From Engraulis encrasicolus (Eukaryota > Chordata > Actinopteri > Clupeiformes > Engraulidae), in NCBI RefSeq assembly GCF_034702125.1, contig NC_085861.1, forward strand, positions 4,361,145 to 4,425,144: a stretch of DNA of 64,000 nt. The letters run 5' to 3'. Every line of letters begins with the position of its first letter. The first letter of the stretch is position 1. The position numbers were made by a program, and so were the translations under genes. Positions 1 through 11,997 of the stretch are shown here, one piece after another. A model generated the notes under the pieces. The model ran no database searches. It saw only the letters and a list, made by a program, of their open reading frames with translations, and was not told the DNA's origin.

Positions 1-973
1 ATTCACATGTGGACTAACTTAATGGTTAAAACGTGTTGTGTTGGGAAAAGTAAAGGTTTGAAATGTGATATTGGATGGTTTGCTAACATTGGTTGCTAAT
101 AGGGTAACTGATAATTAGCTGGTGTGGAAGAAATCAGGCGGCACTTTACTGATGTGAAGTTTTAAAGCTATTTTCTGAACATAAAAGAAAGAAAGTCTGA
201 CAGGATTTATGCAAGGATACTGAAACACCACGGATGGATTGACGTAGAGCTAGTACTGGTAGTGGGGCAAAAGTGGATGCTGCTAGTAGCAGGTATCGGA
301 GGGGGCAAGACAAGGGCTAGCTAGCATAGAGGCGATTTTAAACTTCAGCGCTTCAAACGTAAGCAGTTCTGCGTCAAATCATGTAAATCAGACCATCCGC
401 CACCCTCGTACATGATAAAGAATAGCACCAGTAAAAGCAAGCAGTATCCCACTGTTTTGTGTTGGCTCGATGAAAGGTGATACAAACGAATTTCCGAATC
501 ACATTATGTCGGCTTGGTTGTAGTTGTTGTGGCCAGTCAATAGACAAGCTTTGCACCGTAGTTCCATGTAAGTGTCGTGGTTTTCACCGTTTCAGTATGT
601 AGTTGAATATGGTAGATCTGGGCAACTGGTCAACGCTGTCGTGTTTTGTCTCGGTAGACCTCGTATGACGGTGTGTTGGGAAAATACCGGCAGTTGTTTC
701 AGATGGAGGGTGCGACGTGCCAGATGTACGCTGTTCGAGGGATAAAACTGACACGCACGAGATATTGTAGGCAATGGTAATTGGTGACGATACCATGACG
801 TTTGAAAAGAAGATTCAAAGTTTGAGTTTTAGGTGGCAGAGTAGAACAGCTGCGTGTGAAGTGTGGCGACTACCAAGGTATCAACACCAGTTATGGCTAC
901 GGGATTTTTAAAGTACCTTCAATGCACTGGGAACTAACGTGCTCTCCCCCCCTCTCTCTCCTCTTTTAATCAG
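1..973. other. No gene recognised at window start
   Basis: I see no convincing exon on either strand here. Short open frames exist but have no splice context or recognisable domain. A pyrimidine run and an AG at about 945-973 precede the first likely nfatc2ip-like exon, so the stretch is probably intron or upstream sequence of that locus. Confidence 0.5.
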
Positions 974-1045
974 GGCCCAGGTCTTGTGGCCACATCTGTC
1001 CAAACTCCTACTCTGATTGAACAGTTAGATGATCAGACTGATGGT

Positions 1046-1081
<36 letters not shown>

Positions 1082-1892
1082 CCATGTGTATCATATTATT
1101 TATGTGATCATGTGTCTAATTGCCATCCACTTACAGGCCCTCTGCCTCCTTTCATTTGTTTTTTTTTAGATTTTTTTTTCAGATTTTTTTTTCTTATTGT
1201 TGTATTTTATGCAATTGTGATAAATATGTTACTGTGATATTGTTATAACACAGATACTTTAGTAAATGTGAAATTTAAGTACTGCTGTACAATTTTCTCC
1301 TCTCATTTTCAGATGAAAAGTGCTACACAGTTCTCACACAGTTCTCACACATCTTCTGACTCCGAAGCCGCTGCAGTGTAAAATCTGAGATGTCTTTTCT
1401 GGTTGACTTTGTGCAGGTATTTTTCAAAGGATAGTTACTTTTAAAACGTGTTATGACCTTGTCACCAAAATGTCAATGACCATATTTTAACCTGCTATTT
1501 AAGGCTGTCATAGCCATATTCTTATAACAATGCAGTTAAGTTCAAGAGAACTATAGTTTGGTGATATGGATCCCAAACGGAAGGGAACAGCAGCGGTTTG
1601 TAGTTGTAGAGAACTAATTAGCGCCAAGTGTTGTTAACCTGTTGTTTCTTGTTTACCTTTCACAGTAGCCCATAGCACTTTTGTCATAGAGAGCAACTTG
1701 GTCAGTAAATATGTGCCTGCTGTATAAAGTAGCAGTATTTGGATGAGTTACAGCTAACACGGCAAACTTGAGACTGTATATTGTGTGTTTGACAGATTTC
1801 TGACAGCGACAGCGATGGTGAGGGAAGCAGTGTACCGAACTCTCAGATGACTCGGACCAGGTGACCAAACCCATGCAAAGCACAATGTGAGT

Positions 1893-1930
<38 letters not shown>

Positions 1931-2502
1931 CATGAGTCAACATAGTAGCCCCTACAATATTTTTTCCAATTTATTGCTGTATGCTTACCATATCCATCAT
2001 GTTGATGTGTGTTAATGCATCCTTGTGTGTGTATGTGTTGGTGTTAGGACTGTGCTGAGGCGTTCCGCCCCCCTCCCCCTCCACACCACTCAAGGCACTG
2101 CGGCGGCCCAACCGCAAACTAACGTGAGTACACAACACACACACTTGTGTGCATGCCACGCACTGACACTTTCTCTACAGTGACTTGTCAACTTTCCTTA
2201 CATTGTGTGTGTATGTGTGTGCGTGTGACAGGGAGATTAACATGAGGCTGGATGCGCTTGGCTCCCTGCTGCGTCCATCACCAGAGGGGCCGGGATTGCT
2301 GCGGCAGCTAGCCAATTAAAGGAGGAGGATGAAGGAGAGGAGTCTGACGATGCAGACATCGCCATCGTATGCAGTCCACGCCCTCGCAGGAAAACCAGCC
2401 AATGAAAACGCTTGCAGCAGCATCAGCAGAACACACCGGCACGACTGGTAAACTTAAAGATACGCCACAGACCAGTCATACACCAAATACAACTAGCACA
2501 GG

Positions 2503-2551
<49 letters not shown>

Positions 2552-2851
2552 CAGTACATCTGTTTTGTATAGCGCTTTGCCTAGTCAAAGACTTTTTACA
2601 GGAAGTATTATAATTCTGTTTTATAGTTGGGGGAAGCCATGGAAAGTAGATCACCCTATACAGCTGATGTGTGTGTCAGTAATATTTATGTGTATGTGTG
2701 TTGCAGACAGAGCTTCTGAAGCATGCAGTGGAAGAGCTGTCAGTCAAGCTAAAGGTCCCGCCCTCCAACCTGCTGCTGCTGCACGGACAGGCGGAACTTA
2801 ACACCTCACACACTATTGGCCAGCTAGGACTCTGCATCGCTGACATCTTTG
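974..2851 (+). pseudogene. nfatc2ip: nfatc2ip-like locus (SUMO-like domain protein), probably broken
   Basis: The best exon runs from about 2707 to 2851 and encodes a ubiquitin/SUMO-like segment (VEELSVKLKVPPSN, LLLLHGQAEL, GLCIADIFG). It closely resembles the first Ubl of NFATC2-interacting protein (NIP45), a regulator of cytokine transcription and SUMO biology. Weaker upstream pieces fit the acidic, serine-rich N-terminal part: about 974-1042 (TPTLIEQLDDQTD), 1791-1860 (ISDSDSDGEGSS), 2047-2125 and 2232 onward (EINMRLDALGSLLRPSPEG). The 2232 piece runs into a stop at about 2318, and the acidic stretch after it (KEEDEGEESDDADIAIVCSP) lies in another frame. The second, C-terminal Ubl is not found downstream. 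GT/CA tracts follow most of these pieces. I infer a decayed gene or partial duplicate; assembly indels could also explain the frame breaks. Confidence 0.6.
1027..1079. repeat. (GT)n microsatellite at a putative donor
   Basis: An uninterrupted GT dinucleotide run starts directly at the putative splice donor after the exon piece ending near 1042. Similar CA/GT runs lie at 1893-1927, 2505-2550 and 2857-2884, each just past an exon-like piece of the same locus. Confidence 0.9.
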
Positions 2852-2857
2852 GTAGGA

Positions 2858-2889
<32 letters not shown>

Positions 2890-2964
2890 GTTTGGGTGTG
2901 TTTGCGTGTGGGTCTGTGTTGGTGCAAGTCAGTCTTGGCTCCTTCCTGATATTATACTGTATAA

Positions 2965-4412
2965 GTTCATACGTATACCGCATTGCAAAATGAATTTCAT
3001 ATACAGTATATCACGAAAGTGAATACACCCCTCACAGTTTTTGCAGATTTTTGAGTATACATTTTCATAGGAAAGCATTACAGAAATTTCACTTTGACAC
3101 AATGATTAGTGACCTTTTAACAACTTATTTAGCCGCTTAAATTTCTTGTTCACTCAGAAAAAAGCAAAATACACCCATTAATGTTTGAACATGTACTCAC
3201 AAAAGTGAGTGCACCCCAGATTAAAATCCGGTAGAGAAGGGGCTGTGTTGGCTCGAATCGTCTTGAAATGAAAAGGGATGAAAAGGGAGGTCATCAGTGT
3301 GCGTTTCAACCTTTCTTTGCATTAAACTACATTTTGAGTCTGCATCTGGCTTAAATAGATCGTTGTGAGATTTGAATGCAATCCTATGGAGAATATCATG
3401 ATCTGCTTCAGTAGTCACAGTGCATGTTGACATGCATGTTTGTTTTAGGTGTATTTCAGATTGCCAATGTTGACAGCATTCATGCATCCCCAAACCATGT
3501 CAGTCCCACTACCATGCGTGGCTACTGAGAGGATACACTTTTTTTTGTAAAACTCACTTGTTTACCACCACACATGCTTGACACTATCTAAAGCAAATTT
3601 GTTTATCTTGGTCTCAAGAGAGATGAACAGACCAAGGATATGGATCACTGGAACCATGTTGTGTGATCTGAAGAGACCCAGATAAACAAATATACTTTAG
3701 ATGGTGTCAAGCATGTGTGGTGGTAAACAAGTAAGTAAAAAAATGTATCCTATCAAAAGCCAAGCATGGTAGTGGGACTGACATGGTTTGGGGATGCATG
3801 GATGCTGTCAACATTGGTAATCTGAAATGCACCTAAAAGAAACATGCATATCAACATGCACTGTGACTACTGAAGCAGATCATGATATTCTCCATAGGAT
3901 TGCATTCAAATCTCACAACAATCTATTTAAGCCAGATGCAGACTCAAAATGTAAAAGTTCAATGCAAAGAAAGGTTGAAACGCACACTGATGACCTCCCC
4001 TTTCATCCCTTTTCATTTTGTTTCGATTCGAGCCAACACAGCCCCTTTTCTACCGGATTTTAATCTGGGGTGTACTCACTTTTGTGAGTACATGTTCAAA
4101 CATCAAGGGCTGTATTTAGTTTTTTTCTGAGTGAACAAGAAATTTAAGCGGTTAAATATGTTGTTAAAAGGTCACTAATCATTGTGTCAAAGTGAAATTT
4201 CTCTAATGATTTCCTATGAAAATATATACTCACAAATCTGCAAAAACTGTGAGGGGTGTACTCACTTGCATGATATACTGTAAGTTGAAAAAGTATGTTC
4301 TCAAAATATTTGAATGGCAAGAATTGACACATAGGTGATAGGAGCTCTGGAAAGCCATTTTCAATAATAAAATGCAAAAAAAAGGTAGATACACCGTTTT
4401 GCAATAAACTCT
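2965..4412. mobile_element. MITE interrupted by a Tc1-derived palindrome
   Basis: The right part (4283-4412) matches, in reverse orientation, a dispersed repeat at 63100-63335. It keeps the same terminal ATTGCAAAA-type end. The matching left end lies at about 2980-3003. The motif TTCATACGTATAC is found on both outer sides and may be a target-site duplication. The Tc1-like palindrome therefore landed inside an older MITE. Confidence 0.55.
3004..4280. mobile_element. Palindromic Tc1-like element
   Basis: The element starts CAGTATATCACGAAAGTG, ends with the inverted version, and is flanked by TA on both sides, as expected for Tc1/mariner. Instead of one transposase gene it consists of two inverted arms of about 600 bp (3004-3610 and 3680-4280) meeting around 3640. 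Both arms encode the same degenerate Tc1 transposase C-terminal part (GSGTDMVWGCMDAVNIGNL in the right arm). Stops interrupt both copies. It is a head-to-head derivative unable to make transposase. Confidence 0.85.
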
Positions 4413-4602
4413 TCATACGTATACTGTATATAAATAATGAAATGAAAAATGAATGAAATTAAATTCACTCAGTTTAATGAAGAGCTAAGAAGATGATATG
4501 ATATCAATGCATGTGTAGTTGATTCGGCTATACTTAGTTTGACTGGTATGCTTCATACCTTTCAATCAGTTAAGTAAAACTTGCTATTAAGTATTATTGA
4601 TG

Positions 4603-4604
<2 letters not shown>

Positions 4605-4645
<41 letters not shown>

Positions 4646-4671
4646 CCCCTTCTTCTTCTTCTTCTTCTTCT
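4605..4671. repeat. (TC)n followed by (TTC)n
   Basis: A TC run of about 39 bases is followed by a C run and then TTC repeats ending in CAG. The whole forms an unusually long pyrimidine tract in front of the gene fragment at 4673. Confidence 0.9.
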
Positions 4672-4672
4672 C

Positions 4673-5026
4673 AGTCTGGAACCAACTTCACATCCCTCTT
4701 CACTGCACTACTGACACTGAGATGGAATCCACAACCCAACCACTAGTGATCTGCATTGGGAACCTGAAGAGTCTGTCATAACCGCCAGGAATGACCGTGT
4801 GACCATTCCCGTTGCAGACGGCCTGACTTGCACAATTGACAAGCTGTTCAAGCTTTACTGGGTCTGCAACTTGTTATATCCAGCACAGCTCAGCTCTGTT
4901 TTCACCTTCTTTGAATATGTTTATGACGCTCCCATCTCAACCAACAAACCAAAGGCACTACAACTTCTCTCAAAGCTTCCCAGCAGCCCAGTGATCACTC
5001 AACATGTGTTTATGCCCAAAATGTAA
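4673..5026 (+). pseudogene. C-terminal fragment of an unrecognised multicopy teleost-type gene
   Basis: From about 4800 an open frame reads VTIPVADGLTC, IDKLFKLYWVCNLLYPAQ and FFEYVYDAPISTNKPKAL and ends with TAA at 5024-5026. It resembles the C-termini of intron-poor, repeated fish proteins of unknown function, but I cannot name the family. The upstream part (TTDTEMESTTQPLVICIGNL, about 4704-4766) is in a different frame, so one frameshift separates the halves. Most likely a dead copy or gene fragment. Confidence 0.45.
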
Positions 5027-5440
5027 ATAGTTACTACAGACATCAAGAAAATAGTTTGGCATCTTTGTCAAGTACACGCTTTGTCAGATGCACAGGATAT
5101 GATGATAATTTGCAGCCAAGATGGCTGTTCAAGTGTACAAGGACTTACTATGTAGACACCACCTCCGTAGACAACACCAGTCCACAACAACAGAAATGGG
5201 AGTATCTTTCAATGACTCTTTTGAATCCACTGACATTCAGACAGCCTATGCAGCTTCAAGTAACACCTGAAGAAAGAGCATTTTGTGTCCCTTCTCAAGG
5301 ACCGATTCTCCATAATTTACCACTTAATGACAATTTATCTGTGTTCATGCTTGTTAGGATTATTACAGGGAATTATTTTGATTATCATTTTGGCAACACT
5401 TTATTTTATCATTACATCTATTAGCTCTAATACATACAGT

Positions 5441-5637
5441 GTTAATGCCTGTATGCTGTATAAGTAACTTGTAAGGCATGCACTAAGCAAAATCAAACAT
5501 ACGTTAGGCATGTATTCGCAAATGCCTTGTTCATGCACAATTTGGGATTTATTACCTAATATAACCTCAGTAAGGACCTAACAAATGTTTGATTTCGCTT
5601 AGTACATGCCTTACAAGTTACTTATACAGGCATTAAC
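5441..5637. mobile_element. MITE with ~50-bp terminal inverted repeats
   Basis: GTTAATGCCTGTATGCTGTA and AAGTAACTTGTAAGGCATGC at the left recur inverted at the right (GCCTTACAAGTTACTTATAC, AGGCATTAAC). The left arm has a small insertion of a few bases. The unique centre is about 90 bp and no coding capacity is visible. Confidence 0.8.
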
Positions 5638-6424
5638 TCATTGATACTGGATGTTGCGTTGTGCAACATTGGCCCTGGCGCCTGGAGTTTTGTATGGCAT
5701 CAGCACCCTTTTCTGCAAGTGCTTTAGGCATCAATGGGTTAACATTGTATGTATTAGTGCTAAGCGATGTAATGTTAAAATAAAGTGTTACCATCATATT
5801 TTTAAAAAATATATATGTTGTAAAACTGGACGATTGTGAAATTATATGATGTGGCAGATGTAAGACCCATTGATGTAATGCAGAGTTTTCATTCAGATGA
5901 ACTGTCTCTTAACCCAAGGTACAATGTCTTTTCTTCCAATATGTTGGAACCTATTTCATAAGAATGTTATTTTCAAGAATATTTAACACTACTTCGAATT
6001 TCAAGACTTTAGGGTTTTGTAATACACCGGTAATGTTGTTAAGAGATGATAGTGTACGAGTCATAATCATCAATACTTCATGAAATTCGCAGTGGTGTTA
6101 ATTATTCTTGAAAAAGATCACATTTGTTATCTCCCCCTCTTCTGAAAAGCCTAACAAAAATAATATGACAGTAAAGTTAATGTAATACAATTTTTTTTTT
6201 TAATTGAATGTAAACACAACTCTACAAAAAAAACGTTGCAGAGGTATGTAGTCAAGACTTTTGAAGATTGAACCTTGTAAACAAAAGTGTTTTCTAAATA
6301 AAAGTAAACCCCCCCTGTCACTTTCCATGTGATAATTGTCTGTATATTTTGAAAACTAGAAGTTTCAAGGTTTTTAATGCGGTCACTTTTATGTTTGAAT
6401 GACAACTCACAGAGTTAATTTGAA

Positions 6425-6668
6425 GTCAAAAAGACGTCCACAAAGATGACGTCAATAAAACCACCTACAAAATGACGTCAAAAACATGTCCTCTAAGACC
6501 TTATTTGGACTAGAGATGACTCTAATATGGACGTAGTACAGACGTCAAAAATGGACGTCCATTAGACGTCCGAAAAAGACGTCGTCTGGAGTAACAGTCT
6601 GCACCTTCAGATGACTTAAATTATACGTCCAAAAATGACCTAAAAAAGACGTCCTTTAAACGTCATTT
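6425..6668. repeat. Cluster of ACGTC/GACGT motifs
   Basis: About eleven ACGTC or GACGT cores (AAGACGTCCA, TGACGTCAA, GGACGTCCAT and similar) occur in under 250 bp, several as the palindrome GACGTC. The spacing is irregular, so this is not a simple tandem array. It may be part of an unnamed transposable element; the motif coincides with the CREB/ATF core, but function is not implied. Confidence 0.6.
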
Positions 6669-6761
6669 TGTTTACTGGGATTAAACAGCCAGAGACCAGC
6701 ATTGCTGACATATGTGCATCTGCAATTGAATGACATTGACTGGTGTTGTTGATAGTGATTA

Positions 6762-8929
6762 GGGACTGTTCGTAATTTACCGGGGGGGGAGGGCTGGTGC
6801 GTAGGGGGGGGGAGGGCCATGATGAAAAAAAATGAGGTGGAGGGGAGGGCCATGGCAAAAAAAATCGGAGTTAGGGGGAGGGCCATGGGAAAAAAACGAA
6901 TTTATTTTATTTTATTTTCATTTATTTTTTTAAATAATAATAAAAAAAATGCTCTGAGACACATCGCTTTGCGATGCAAGGTCCCGGGTGCATAGGCCTA
7001 CTTTAGCACTGAAGCGTGTAGGCCTATCTGTCAAAAAACTATCAGGTGCAGCTACTGTAGATTGCCCGCGCTGACTCTCTTCCACTGTAGGATTGCTAGT
7101 GCTACGGAGGAACATTGAGCATCATAGAAAATGCCCGTGAGCAAATATCAAACTAGCTGAGGTGAACTATAGGCCTATGGGCTAAACAGTTTGGGAAGTT
7201 TTGACAACGAATTGGATGGGCATTTCCAGAGGAATTTTGGAGAGGTGTTGTAGTCAACTGGTGGTCACAGCCTCTGGTAAGTCGTGATTTTATTTATTGG
7301 CACCGCCGTGTGCTTTACATCTGTGTTCAATGGTCGCATAGCACCGCCGAGAGAGACGTTTGTTTTGTTTAGCTTGTAGTGTCAAGGTATTAATAAAAGT
7401 GGTATTAACAGCGATATGTTGGCTTGGGCATGCATCAACATACACGGTCTTAAATCCATTGGAGGAGCTAACTTGTTGCGAAGAGAAGTCTCATCACTTT
7501 GGTGATCAAAAACGGACAAACTAAGCAAGGAATTGGGTGAATTTAAAGTGCGACGGAAGAAGGGAATGTCACCAAAATTGTGCATGGTGTCAAGAGAAGT
7601 GACTTTTGTTTCTTGCGGTGGAGATTGGATTCGTAGTAGCACATTGGTAGGCTAGGTCTTGTCTATTGCTGGTGAAGTCTTAGCCTCGGAGTTGGCTATG
7701 GGGTGAATATAGCACAGCCGATGGTGTGCGTGGCTTGTCTATCATAACTGTTGCCAAAATTGAATTGTCGCGGTGTGAAATGGCTGTGCGATTGTTAGAT
7801 GTTTTGGACTTTTGTAGTGGTGGCGATTTGTTCCTTTTGCCTCTTGCTGCTGATTTGACCACCGTTTAGCGGCACATTTTAGTGCGTCTTAAATATGGAT
7901 ACGTCAAATGCAAACTAAAGGTGGCTTTCACACTCTCCCTGTATCAATAGCCAGCAATGGCACCAGCTGCTTTGGCGCTTAACCCACTTCTCTCGCCGAT
8001 CACAGCACAAACTCTTTGGCCATCAGAGTGTAGCCTAGCCTAATCACATTCGGGAAGCAGTAGGCCTATGCCTGTCTGTGTGTGCGTGCTTTTGTGCGCG
8101 GGCGGGGAGACAAGGCGTCCTGATCGTATGCATCTTGAGATACACAGTCGCAATTGCAAGAAAATCTAAATTGTTTGAAAGCCCGGTCACCTCTCACAAG
8201 TGCATCGCATAGCCTAGTCATGCATTTCTACTAATTTCACACATTGTAGACTGCCCATGGAGAAGAGAGACACTGTCACGGCAGCGCGATTTGCTCTTGA
8301 ACACTCCCTCACCTCCACATTAGGTGCGCGTTTCCCTTCCATAAGAAGAACTTAATAATTTTGAAGTGAGATGTTAAACAAAAAAAGGTAAAATCTAGTC
8401 ATCCTTGGTTAGGCTACATAAAACATGAAGAAGTTAGTCAGATGGGCTTCGCCATTCTTCATCCTAAAATTGATTAGAATGCAGGGAATTGCATCTAAAA
8501 AAAACATTTTTTTGGGAGAGGACTCCCAGACCCTTTGCTGACTACAGCACCCCTGGTCAAAATGAGTTCCTGCGTCCCTGCAATTTGTCTTGGTGACAGT
8601 GGAGTTAAAAGGCATCCCATGCAGCCGCAGAGGTAGATTCTAGCGGCTTCTCATAGGTAGCCTATCCACTGATATCGATCGCACATAATAGTGCAGACAA
8701 CCGCCCTTGATGTAGGCTACTCTGACTGTTGTCATGATGGTTGTTCATCTACCAATTTTACATATTACATTTTTGTACATGTAGGGGGAGGGCCATGGGA
8801 AAACAAAATTGAAGTGGGGGGAGGGCCATGGGGAAAAAAATTGAGGTGGAGGGGGGGGCCATGATTTTTTTTTTTGACCGGACTTCCAGCGCACCAGCCC
8901 TCCCCCCCCGGTAAATAACGTACAGTCCC
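6762..8929. mobile_element. 2.17-kb non-autonomous TIR element, copy A (PIF/Harbinger-like termini)
   Basis: The termini are inverted: GGGACTGTTCGTAATTTACC at the left and the complement of GGGACTGTACGTTATTTACC at the right. The match continues through a G-rich stretch and GGAGGGCTGGTGCG. TTA lies on both sides and fits a 3-bp target duplication, as made by PIF/Harbinger elements. Next to each end are three copies of a GGAGGGCCATGG block followed by A-rich sequence, in the same orientation at both ends. No transposase frame is seen; two minus-strand frames of 86 and 60 codons are open but unrecognised. Confidence 0.8.
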
Positions 8930-8966
8930 TTACAAGATGATATTTTAGCATTTATGATACTGTTTA

Positions 8967-11129
8967 GGGACTGTTCGTAATTTACCGGGGGGGGGAGGGC
9001 TGGTGCGTAGGGGGGGGAGGGCCATGATGAAAAAAAATGAGGTGGAGGGGAGGGCCATGGCAAAAAAAATCGGAGTTAGGGGGAGGGCCATGGGAAAAAA
9101 ACGAATTTATTTTATTTTATTTTCATTTATTTTTTTAAATAATAATAAAAAAATGCTCTGAGACACATCGCTTTGCGATGCAAGGTCCCGGGTGCATAGC
9201 CCTACTTTAGCACTGAAGCGTGTATCTGTCAAAAAACTATCAGGTGCAGCTACTGTAGATTGCCCGCGCTGACTCTCTTCCACTGTAGGATTGCTAGTGC
9301 TACGGAGGAACATTGAGCATCATAGAAAATGCCCGTGAGCAAATATCAAACTAGCTGAGGTGAACTATAGGCCTATGGGCTAAACAGTTTGGGAAGTTTT
9401 GACAACGAATTGGATGGGCATTTCCAGAGGAATTTTGGAGAGGTGTTGTAGTCAACTGGTGGTCACAGCCTCTGGTAAGTCGTGATTTTATTTATTGGCA
9501 CCGCCGTGTGCTTTACATCTGTGTTCAATGGTCGCATAGCACCGCCGAGAGAGACGTTTGTTTTGTTTAGCTTGTAGTGTCAAGGTATTAATAAAAGTGG
9601 TATTAACAGCGATATGTTGGCTTGGGCATGCATCAACATACACGGTCTTAAATCCATTGGAGGAGCTAACTTGTTGCGAAGAGAAGTCTCATCACTTTGG
9701 TGATCAAAAACGGACAAACTAAGCAAGGAATTGGGTGAATTTAAAGTGCGACGGAAGAAGGGAATGTCACCAAAATTGTGCATGGTGTCAAGAGAAGTGA
9801 CTTTTGTTTCTTGCGGTGGAGATTGGATTCGTAGTAGCACATTGGTAGGCTAGGTCTTGTCTATTGCTGGTGAAGTCTTAGCCTCGGAGTTGGCTATGGG
9901 GTGAATATAGCACAGCCGATGGTGTGCGTGGCTTGTCTATCATAACTGTTGCCAAAATTGAATTGTCGCGGTGTGAAATGGCTGTGCGATTGTTAGATGT
10001 TTTGGACTTTTGTAGTGGTGGCGATTTGTTCCTTTTGCCTCTTGCTGCTGATTTGACCACCGTTTAGCGGCACATTTTAGTGCGTCTTAAATATGGATAC
10101 GTCAAATGCAAACTAAAGGTGGCTTTCACACTCTCCCTGTATCAATAGCCAGCAATGGCACCAGCTGCTTTGGCGCTTAACCCACTTCTCTCGCCGATCA
10201 CAGCACAAACTCTTTGGCCATCAGAGTGTAGCCTAGCCTAATCACATTCGGGAAGCAGTAGGCCTATGCCTGTCTGTGTGTGCGTGCTTTTGTGCGCGGG
10301 CGGGGAGACAAGGCGTCCTGATCGTATGCATCTTGAGATACACAGTCGCAATTGCAAGAAAATCTAAATTGTTTGAAAGCCCGGTCACCTCTCACAAGTG
10401 CATCGCATAGCCTAGTCATGCATTTCTACTAATTTCACACATTGTAGACTGCCCATGGAGAAGAGAGACACTGTCACGGCAGCGCGATTTGCTCTTGAAC
10501 ACTCCCTCACCTCCACATTAGGTGCGCGTTTCCCTTCCATAAGAAGAACTTAATAATTTTGAAGTGAGATGTTAAACAAAAAAAGGTAAAATCTAGTCAT
10601 CCTTGGTTAGGCTACATAAAACATGAAGAAGTTAGTCAGATGGGATTCGCCATTCTTCATCCTAAAATTGATTAGAATGCAGGGAATTGCATCTAAAAAA
10701 AACATTTTTTTTGGGAGAGGACTCCCAGACCCTTTGCTGACTACAGCACCCCTGGTCAAAATGAGTTCCTGCGTCCCTGCAATTTGTCTTGGTGACAGTG
10801 GAGTTAAAAGGCATCCCATGCAGCCGCAGAGGTAGATTCTAGCGGCTTCTCATAGGTAGCCTATCCACTGATATCGATCGCACATAATAGTGCAGACAAC
10901 CGCCCTTGATGTAGGCTACTCTGACTGTTGTCATGATGGTTGTTCATCTACCAATTTTACATATTACATTTTTGTACATGTAGGGGGAGGGCCATGGGAA
11001 AACAAAATTGAAGTGGGGGGAGGGCCATGGGGAAAAAAATTGAGGTGGAGGGGGGGGCCATGATTTTTTTTTTTGACCGGACTTCCAGCGCACCAGCCCT
11101 CCCCCCCCCGGTAAATAACGTACAGTCCC
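8967..11129. mobile_element. 2.17-kb non-autonomous TIR element, copy B
   Basis: This is nearly identical to the copy at 6762-8929, with only a handful of differences, such as loss of AGGCCT near 9223. The termini, the TTA flanks and the subterminal GGAGGGCCATGG blocks are the same. The 37-bp spacer between copies does not match the flanks of either, so this looks like a second insertion or a conversion event rather than a simple tandem duplication. Confidence 0.8.
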
Positions 11130-11584
11130 TTACATGTCAGTTGCATGCATGGGCGCCATGTTGATGATGCGTGTGTCGTCACACAAAACACAAGCTCGGG
11201 AACTCGTTCTTCTATACTTCCGCCAGAGATCAACCTCGATAATTATCGATTTGACATTGCGTCACCAAATGTTCACTCCCACTTTCCCGAGGTTTTAGGT
11301 CGGCTTTCTGGGGATTCTCGATTTTTTGAACGAGCCATAAGTAGCCTATATTTATGTGTGTGCGTGCGCGCGCGCACGTGTGTGCACTCCCGCCCTTGTG
11401 CTTGGCTCGTGATGATGTTGCGAGACATTGACTATAGAAGTTTAATTCAAGTCAAGTCAAGTCAAGTGTACTTAATTGTCGAAACTCTATGTAACAGGGT
11501 TAGCACAGAAGTTTGAAACTGCGTTTGACCAGTCTCCAAAGAAGAAACAAAACACATATAAATAGGCCCAAGACATTGGCGATA

Positions 11585-11711
<127 letters not shown>

Positions 11712-11715
11712 TTAC

Positions 11716-11872
11716 AATTCAATATCTTGCTCAATTCAAATGTCATTTTTTCATTTGCAATTGGGATGTCCCCAAAAAGTTGTTGTGGCTAGGCGGGGAA
11801 ACTATTATTTTCTCCACGGAGGCAGGGCATCAGGCGAGGCACAGGTCGAGGACAGGAGTTAGGATAATCATG
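11716..11872. mobile_element. Fragment of a dispersed MITE family
   Basis: It shares AATTCAATATCTTGC, AAAGTTGTTGTGGCTAGG and a GGAGGCAGGGC block with the more complete element at 44992-45288 and with 61755-61950. Its own terminal repeats are missing or decayed. Confidence 0.6.
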
Positions 11873-11997
11873 ACATGACATGTAGGCCGACACAGGACAC
11901 CCAACAGGTTGGTGGGGAGGTTGGTGGCTACGTTGTCCCGGGCCCAGAATTGAATCCAAATTACAATTACAACTAGAAGCACTCAGAGAGCGCAGAC

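Noticed and set aside
5056..5424. 122-codon plus-strand open frame after the gene fragment
   Set aside because: The frame is not shared with the upstream fragment, has mixed low-complexity content and no recognisable motif; it appears to be chance.
7382..7862. Minus-strand open frames of 86 and 60 codons as host genes
   Set aside because: They are repeated identically in the second element copy and only partly preserved in the third. They belong to a transposable element core, though capture of a host fragment remains possible.
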